Below are positions 61,101 through 64,000 of a DNA stretch of 64,000 nucleotides, in pieces. The stretch's first letter is position 1, and every line of letters begins with the position of its first letter. The translations under genes were made by a program, and so were the position numbers. A model generated the notes under the pieces. That model searched no databases. It saw only the letters and a program-made list of their open reading frames with translations, and had not been told where the DNA came from. Origin of the DNA: UBA4408 sp002389785 (GTDB taxonomy: Bacteria; Bacteroidota; Bacteroidia; UBA4408); NCBI GenBank assembly GCA_035438985.1, contig DAORJK010000013.1, forward strand, positions 30,797 through 94,796. Direction: 5' to 3'.

Positions 61101-64000
61101 CTACCTAGCACGTGATGCCGCTTCAAATACAAGTACTTGTAATTTTAATGTAATTGTAAGCGATGTTGAACCCCCATTAATTAGCTGTCCTGCCAACATT
61201 TCTACCGTTAATGACTCGGGGCTTTGTTCTGCAATTATAACAGGAATAAGCCCATTGGCCAACAGTGATAATTGTGGGTCTACAACACTTAGTTATACAA
61301 TTACAGGATCAACAGCCGCAACAGGAAGTAATGACGCCAGTGGTACTGCATTTAACATAGGAAATAGCCTTGTTACCTACCTGCTAAAAGACAATGTTGG
61401 AAACACTTCTACCTGTTCGTTTAATGTAACTGTTAACCCAGTAATAACATTTTCCGATGCAGGACCATCTCAACTATTGTGCGATACATTTACCACCATG
61501 GCGGCGAATACTCCGGTAGCAGCGATTGGTACCTGGTCGCTCATTTCAGGAAGCGGAGTCATTGTTTCTCCTAATTCTCCTACTTCTCTAATTACGGGTA
61601 TGACCGCTGGAACATCTATATTTAGATGGACCGTAGAAAATTCTTCCTGCGCATCTTCCTTTTCCGATGTTTCTATAACTGTCGACGCCAAACCCAGCAC
61701 AGCTATTGCCGGTCCAAAACAGCTTATCTGTTCTAATTCCGGGAATCTTTCTGCAAACACTCCTTTAGTTGGACAAGGAAATTGGACCTTGATATCAGGT
61801 CTTGGTAGTATCACAAACCCAATATCTGCAACTTCAACTGTTAGTGCTTTGGGTTTGGGTAATAATATTTTTAGGTGGACAATTACCAATGGGGTATGCC
61901 CTCCTTCGTTTGACGACGATACTATTTTTGTAGTCACAATTCCGACTTTAGCGAATGCAGGAGCTGATCAAGCTTCATTGTGTGGTGTTACTTCAACAAC
62001 ACTCGCTGCAAATGCTCCAACTGTTGGCACAGGAGCATGGTCAATTGTGAGTGGTGTAGGTGGTTCTTTTGTTGCTGCTAACAATCCAACTACCACCTTT
62101 AATGGTGTTGCCGGAAGTTCTTACATTTTGCGTTGGACCATCAGCAATGCGCCTTGCTCTGCCAGTAGCGACGATGTGTTGATTACCTTCAATGCAAATC
62201 CTACTGCTGCAAATGCAGGGGCTGATCAAACTTCTTTGTGTAGTGTTACTTCAACAGCACTCGCTGCAAATACTCCAACTGTTGGTTCTGGCGCTTGGTC
62301 TATTGTGAGTGGTGTGGGAGGTTCTTTTGTTGCTGCTACCAATCCAAGTACTACCTTTAATGGTGTAGCCGGAAATTCTTACATTTTGCGTTGGACTATC
62401 AGCAATGCGCCTTGCACCGCTAGTAGCGACGATGTGTTGATTACCTTCAATGCAAATCCTACTGCTGCGAATGCAGGGGCTGATCAAAATTCTTTGTGTG
62501 GCCTTGCTTCAACTACTCTCGCTGCAAATACTCCAACTGTTGGCACAGGAGCATGGTCAATTGTGAGTGGTGTGGGAGGTTCTTTTGTTGCTGCTACCAA
62601 TCCAAGTACTACCTTTAATGGTGTAGCCGGAAATTCTTACATTTTGCGTTGGACCATCAGCAATGCTCCTTGTGCCACTAGTAGTGATGATGTATTGATT
62701 ACTTTCAATGCTAATCCTACTGTTGCAAATGCGGGTGCTGATCAAACTTCTTTGTGTGGCCTTACTTCAACTGCTCTCGCTGCAAATACTCCAACTGTTG
62801 GTTCTGGCGCTTGGTCTATTGTGAGTGGTGTAGGGGGTTCTTTTGTTGCTGTTAACAATCCAACTACCACATTTAATGGTGTTGCCGGAAATTCTTACAT
62901 TTTACGTTGGACCATTAGCAATGCGCCTTGCTCTGCCAGTAGCGACGATGTGTTGATTACTTTCAATGCGAATCCTACTATTGCAAATGCAGGGGCTGAT
63001 CAAACTTCTTTGTGTGGTGTTACTTCAACAGCACTCGCTGCAAATGCTCCAACTGTTGGCACAGGAGCATGGTCAATTGTGAGTGGTGTAGGTGGTTCTT
63101 TTGTTGCTGCTAACAATCCAACTACCACCTTTAATGGTGTTGCCGGAAGTTCTTACATTTTGCGTTGGACCATCAGCAATGCGCCTTGCACCGCCAGCAG
63201 CGACGATGTGTTGATCACTTTCAATGCGAATCCTACTATTGCAAATGCAGGGGCTGATCAAACTTCTTTGTGTGGTGTTACTTCAACAGCACTCGCTGCA
63301 AATACTCCAACTGTTGGCACAGGAGCATGGTCTATTGTGAGTGGTGTGGGAGGTTCTTTTGTCGCTGCTACGAATCCAACTACAACATTTAATGGTGTAA
63401 TCGGAAGTTCCTACGTTTTGCGTTGGACCATCAGCAATGCGCCTTGCACCGCTAGTAGCGACGATGTGTTGATTACTTTCAATGCGAATCCTACTATTGC
63501 AAATGCTGGGGCTGATCAAACTTCTTTGTGTAGTGTTACTTCAACAGCACTCGCTGCAAATGCTCCAACTGTTGGCACAGGGGCATGGTCTATTGTGAGT
63601 GGTGTGGGAGGTTCTTTTGTTGCTGTTAACAATCCAACTACCACATTTAATGGTGTTGCCGGAAATTCTTACATTTTACGTTGGACCATCAGCAATGCTC
63701 CTTGTACCGCTAGTAGTGATGATGTATTGATTACTTTCAATGCCAATCCTACTGTTGCAAATGCGGGTGCTGATCAAACTTCTTTGTGTGGCCTTACTTC
63801 AACTACTCTCGCTGCAAATACTCCAACTGTTGGTACCGGTGCTTGGTCTATTGTGAGTGGTGTAGGTGGTTCTTTTGTTGCTGCTAACAATCCAACTACC
63901 TCCTTTAATGGTGTTGCCGGAAATTCTTACATTTTGCGTTGGACCATCAGCAATGCACCTTGCTCTGCCAGCAGCGACGATGTGTTGATTACCTTCAATG
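58114..64000 (+). CDS. Giant repeat-rich adhesin, 5' part (runs off window)
   Basis: The frame opens at ATG 58114 and stays open to the window end, at least 1962 residues. Signal peptide (LLAVFLLLSIYTRAIPSG), then DUF2341 (about 35-130), a LamG/concanavalin domain (about 135-350; GDLTLETWINFNS), a C-type lectin domain (about 372-506; FWIGLTDSVTEGTFVWTSG, WDDLP), a PKD/Ig-like unit (about 509-596), six HYR domains (about 597-1109, each with a CPxNI-type strand such as VCPANVFA and a TDNC motif), two diverged PKD-like units (about 1112-1283), and eight near-identical 86-residue units. The architecture points to a surface adhesin or glycan-binding fibre. A T9SS sorting domain is expected at the unseen end. 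Confidence 0.9.
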   Translation, partial: MRNVLLAVFLLLSIYTRAIPSGYSFYKKFTTQENQITVGTSNSNGFPVLVRITDPDLRSVNNGGRVRSANGYDIVFTAGDKNTLIPFQVEEYDATTGEYVAWVKLPVLSATVNTDFYMFFGNASIATTLGSKTTWDVNYKAVYHLNSDVADWTSNAASLTNSGTTNFSPGIAADGQRVGSGTYLSRPATSGLQITGDLTLETWINFNSLISGSNENLIISSSSNGSGSNFNTNYSLSVVGSGSSTGTFVFRWQYGSNSDEIVSSSVPFTSLAGSGWRNVVVTRDNSSKLVRFYVDGIQLGASVAYVNSATGGSSNSFLIGKNLADASRTIDAAMDEIRISNSVRSPEWIQAAYMSYKPASTFLINSQTFSVSSKNFCFCNVGLPGYTSLGVFNTHTYFISTQKETWQKADSIASSLGGHLVSINSVTENLFLSTAVLDRFWIGLTDSVTEGTFVWTSGETVSYTNWSVLQPDNSGNSDYALFNTSVLSFWDDLPDSPQLFVIEFDCTAPTATLVTANAGVDQTICGNTATMAATFSPAAATGQWAVYSGAATFTNSNSATTAVSGFSSGSNLLIWKVSLGSCTAVYDTVKILTDTVLPKVVCPANVFATNSSGQCSGIGSWTLPSITDNCPGPVLTQISGLSNGSSFPVGTSSVSYRVTDNSGNTANCSFFVTVSDDEAPKIICSGDLSFPNDPGLCGSFVTGIAPLTTADNCSGFTVTYSISGATILSGNDDASGSFFNIGSSKLIYTITDATGNQSSCSFNITILDTEFPVYTTCPTNITVGTNPGLCSAVVSWPAPVASDNCPGLTITQSTGPSSGSAFPVGTTTIKYIATDASLNNTVCLFDITVEDTIAPVFITCPSNITLPSTAALCGSVVIWTDPTFDDNCTGAILTQVSGLPKGSVFPVGTSTVVYKVTDAANLSRFCSFNVTITDLIPPVFSSCPLDIFINTTPGNCGAVVNWPIPTATDNCALASLFQTSGLPNGSFFPVGTTSISYLARDAASNTSTCNFNVIVSDVEPPLISCPANISTVNDSGLCSAIITGISPLANSDNCGSTTLSYTITGSTAATGSNDASGTAFNIGNSLVTYLLKDNVGNTSTCSFNVTVNPVITFSDAGPSQLLCDTFTTMAANTPVAAIGTWSLISGSGVIVSPNSPTSLITGMTAGTSIFRWTVENSSCASSFSDVSITVDAKPSTAIAGPKQLICSNSGNLSANTPLVGQGNWTLISGLGSITNPISATSTVSALGLGNNIFRWTITNGVCPPSFDDDTIFVVTIPTLANAGADQASLCGVTSTTLAANAPTVGTGAWSIVSGVGGSFVAANNPTTTFNGVAGSSYILRWTISNAPCSASSDDVLITFNANPTAANAGADQTSLCSVTSTALAANTPTVGSGAWSIVSGVGGSFVAATNPSTTFNGVAGNSYILRWTISNAPCTASSDDVLITFNANPTAANAGADQNSLCGLASTTLAANTPTVGTGAWSIVSGVGGSFVAATNPSTTFNGVAGNSYILRWTISNAPCATSSDDVLITFNANPTVANAGADQTSLCGLTSTALAANTPTVGSGAWSIVSGVGGSFVAVNNPTTTFNGVAGNSYILRWTISNAPCSASSDDVLITFNANPTIANAGADQTSLCGVTSTALAANAPTVGTGAWSIVSGVGGSFVAANNPTTTFNGVAGSSYILRWTISNAPCTASSDDVLITFNANPTIANAGADQTSLCGVTSTALAANTPTVGTGAWSIVSGVGGSFVAATNPTTTFNGVIGSSYVLRWTISNAPCTASSDDVLITFNANPTIANAGADQTSLCSVTSTALAANAPTVGTGAWSIVSGVGGSFVAVNNPTTTFNGVAGNSYILRWTISNAPCTASSDDVLITFNANPTVANAGADQTSLCGLTSTTLAANTPTVGTGAWSIVSGVGGSFVAANNPTTSFNGVAGNSYILRWTISNAPCSASSDDVLITFN
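61963..64000 (+). repeat. Eight tandem 258-bp units within the adhesin gene
   Basis: Unit starts are at 61963, 62221, 62479, 62737, 62995, 63253, 63511 and 63769 (last unit truncated by the window), spaced exactly 258 bp. Each encodes a PKD-like domain beginning ADQTSLCG and containing WSIVSGVGGSFVA and RWTISNAPC. DNA identity between units is very high, with a mosaic of shared variants. Confidence 0.95.

Noticed and set aside
61470..63519. Antisense frames of 62-155 codons across the adhesin repeats
   Set aside because: They recur with the 258-bp period and are a by-product of the repeated sense sequence.
61963..64000. CRISPR array
   Set aside because: The units are 258 bp, in frame and coding, with no short repeat-spacer pattern.

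Overview
The window is AT-rich chromosomal DNA from a member of the phylum Bacteroidota. The evidence is many secreted proteins ending in type IX secretion (T9SS) C-terminal sorting domains, SprB-type and HYR repeats, a LytS/LytTR two-component pair with a sensory propeller, a Bacteroidota-style relaxase/coupling-protein module, and TAnnTTTG-like -7 boxes. I cannot name the genus.

Positions 1-19010 look like accessory DNA. The left edge carries a compact operon: the end of a probable E2-like protein, a JAB/JAMM deubiquitinase-like protease, a ThiF/E1-like enzyme and a caspase-like cysteine protease (2-2934). This is the most exciting locus: a bacterial ubiquitin-like conjugation set apparently coupled to a caspase effector. 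A divergent gene with a HEPN-like R-x5-H motif lies beside it. Next come two lipoproteins, one with a CHAP domain, and a four-gene minus-strand operon encoding an SprB-repeat surface protein and a secreted trypsin-like protease (6799-12605). Then comes a mobilization module (ArdC-like protein, relaxase, MobC-like protein, TraG/VirD4 ATPase and two envelope proteins; 13089-18807). At 18953-19010 lies a 3' fragment of a tRNA-Leu(UAA) gene followed by a terminator hairpin. No intact tRNA-Leu occurs to its left in the window. The simplest reading is that the fragment is the right attachment site of an integrative element that runs off the left edge and carries the ubiquitin/caspase operon as cargo.

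Positions 19011-38500 hold a REPIN-like pair of inverted hairpins, an ankyrin protein, a membrane-anchored AraC-type regulator with a candidate shared operator, a LytTR regulator/kinase pair and four large T9SS-exported beta-propeller or repeat proteins. Housekeeping genes follow: cobalamin-dependent methionine synthase (metH) under a SAM-I riboswitch with a terminator, acetyl-CoA synthetase (acs), a YebC-family regulator, an SlyD-like prolyl isomerase, 1-deoxyxylulose-5-phosphate synthase (dxs), an Mpo1-like protein and a tRNA-Arg(UCG). They are interspersed with large secreted or outer-membrane proteins.

The right end (58114-64000) is the beginning of a giant adhesin: DUF2341, LamG, C-type lectin, six HYR domains, then at least eight near-identical 258-bp (86-residue) tandem units that run off the window.
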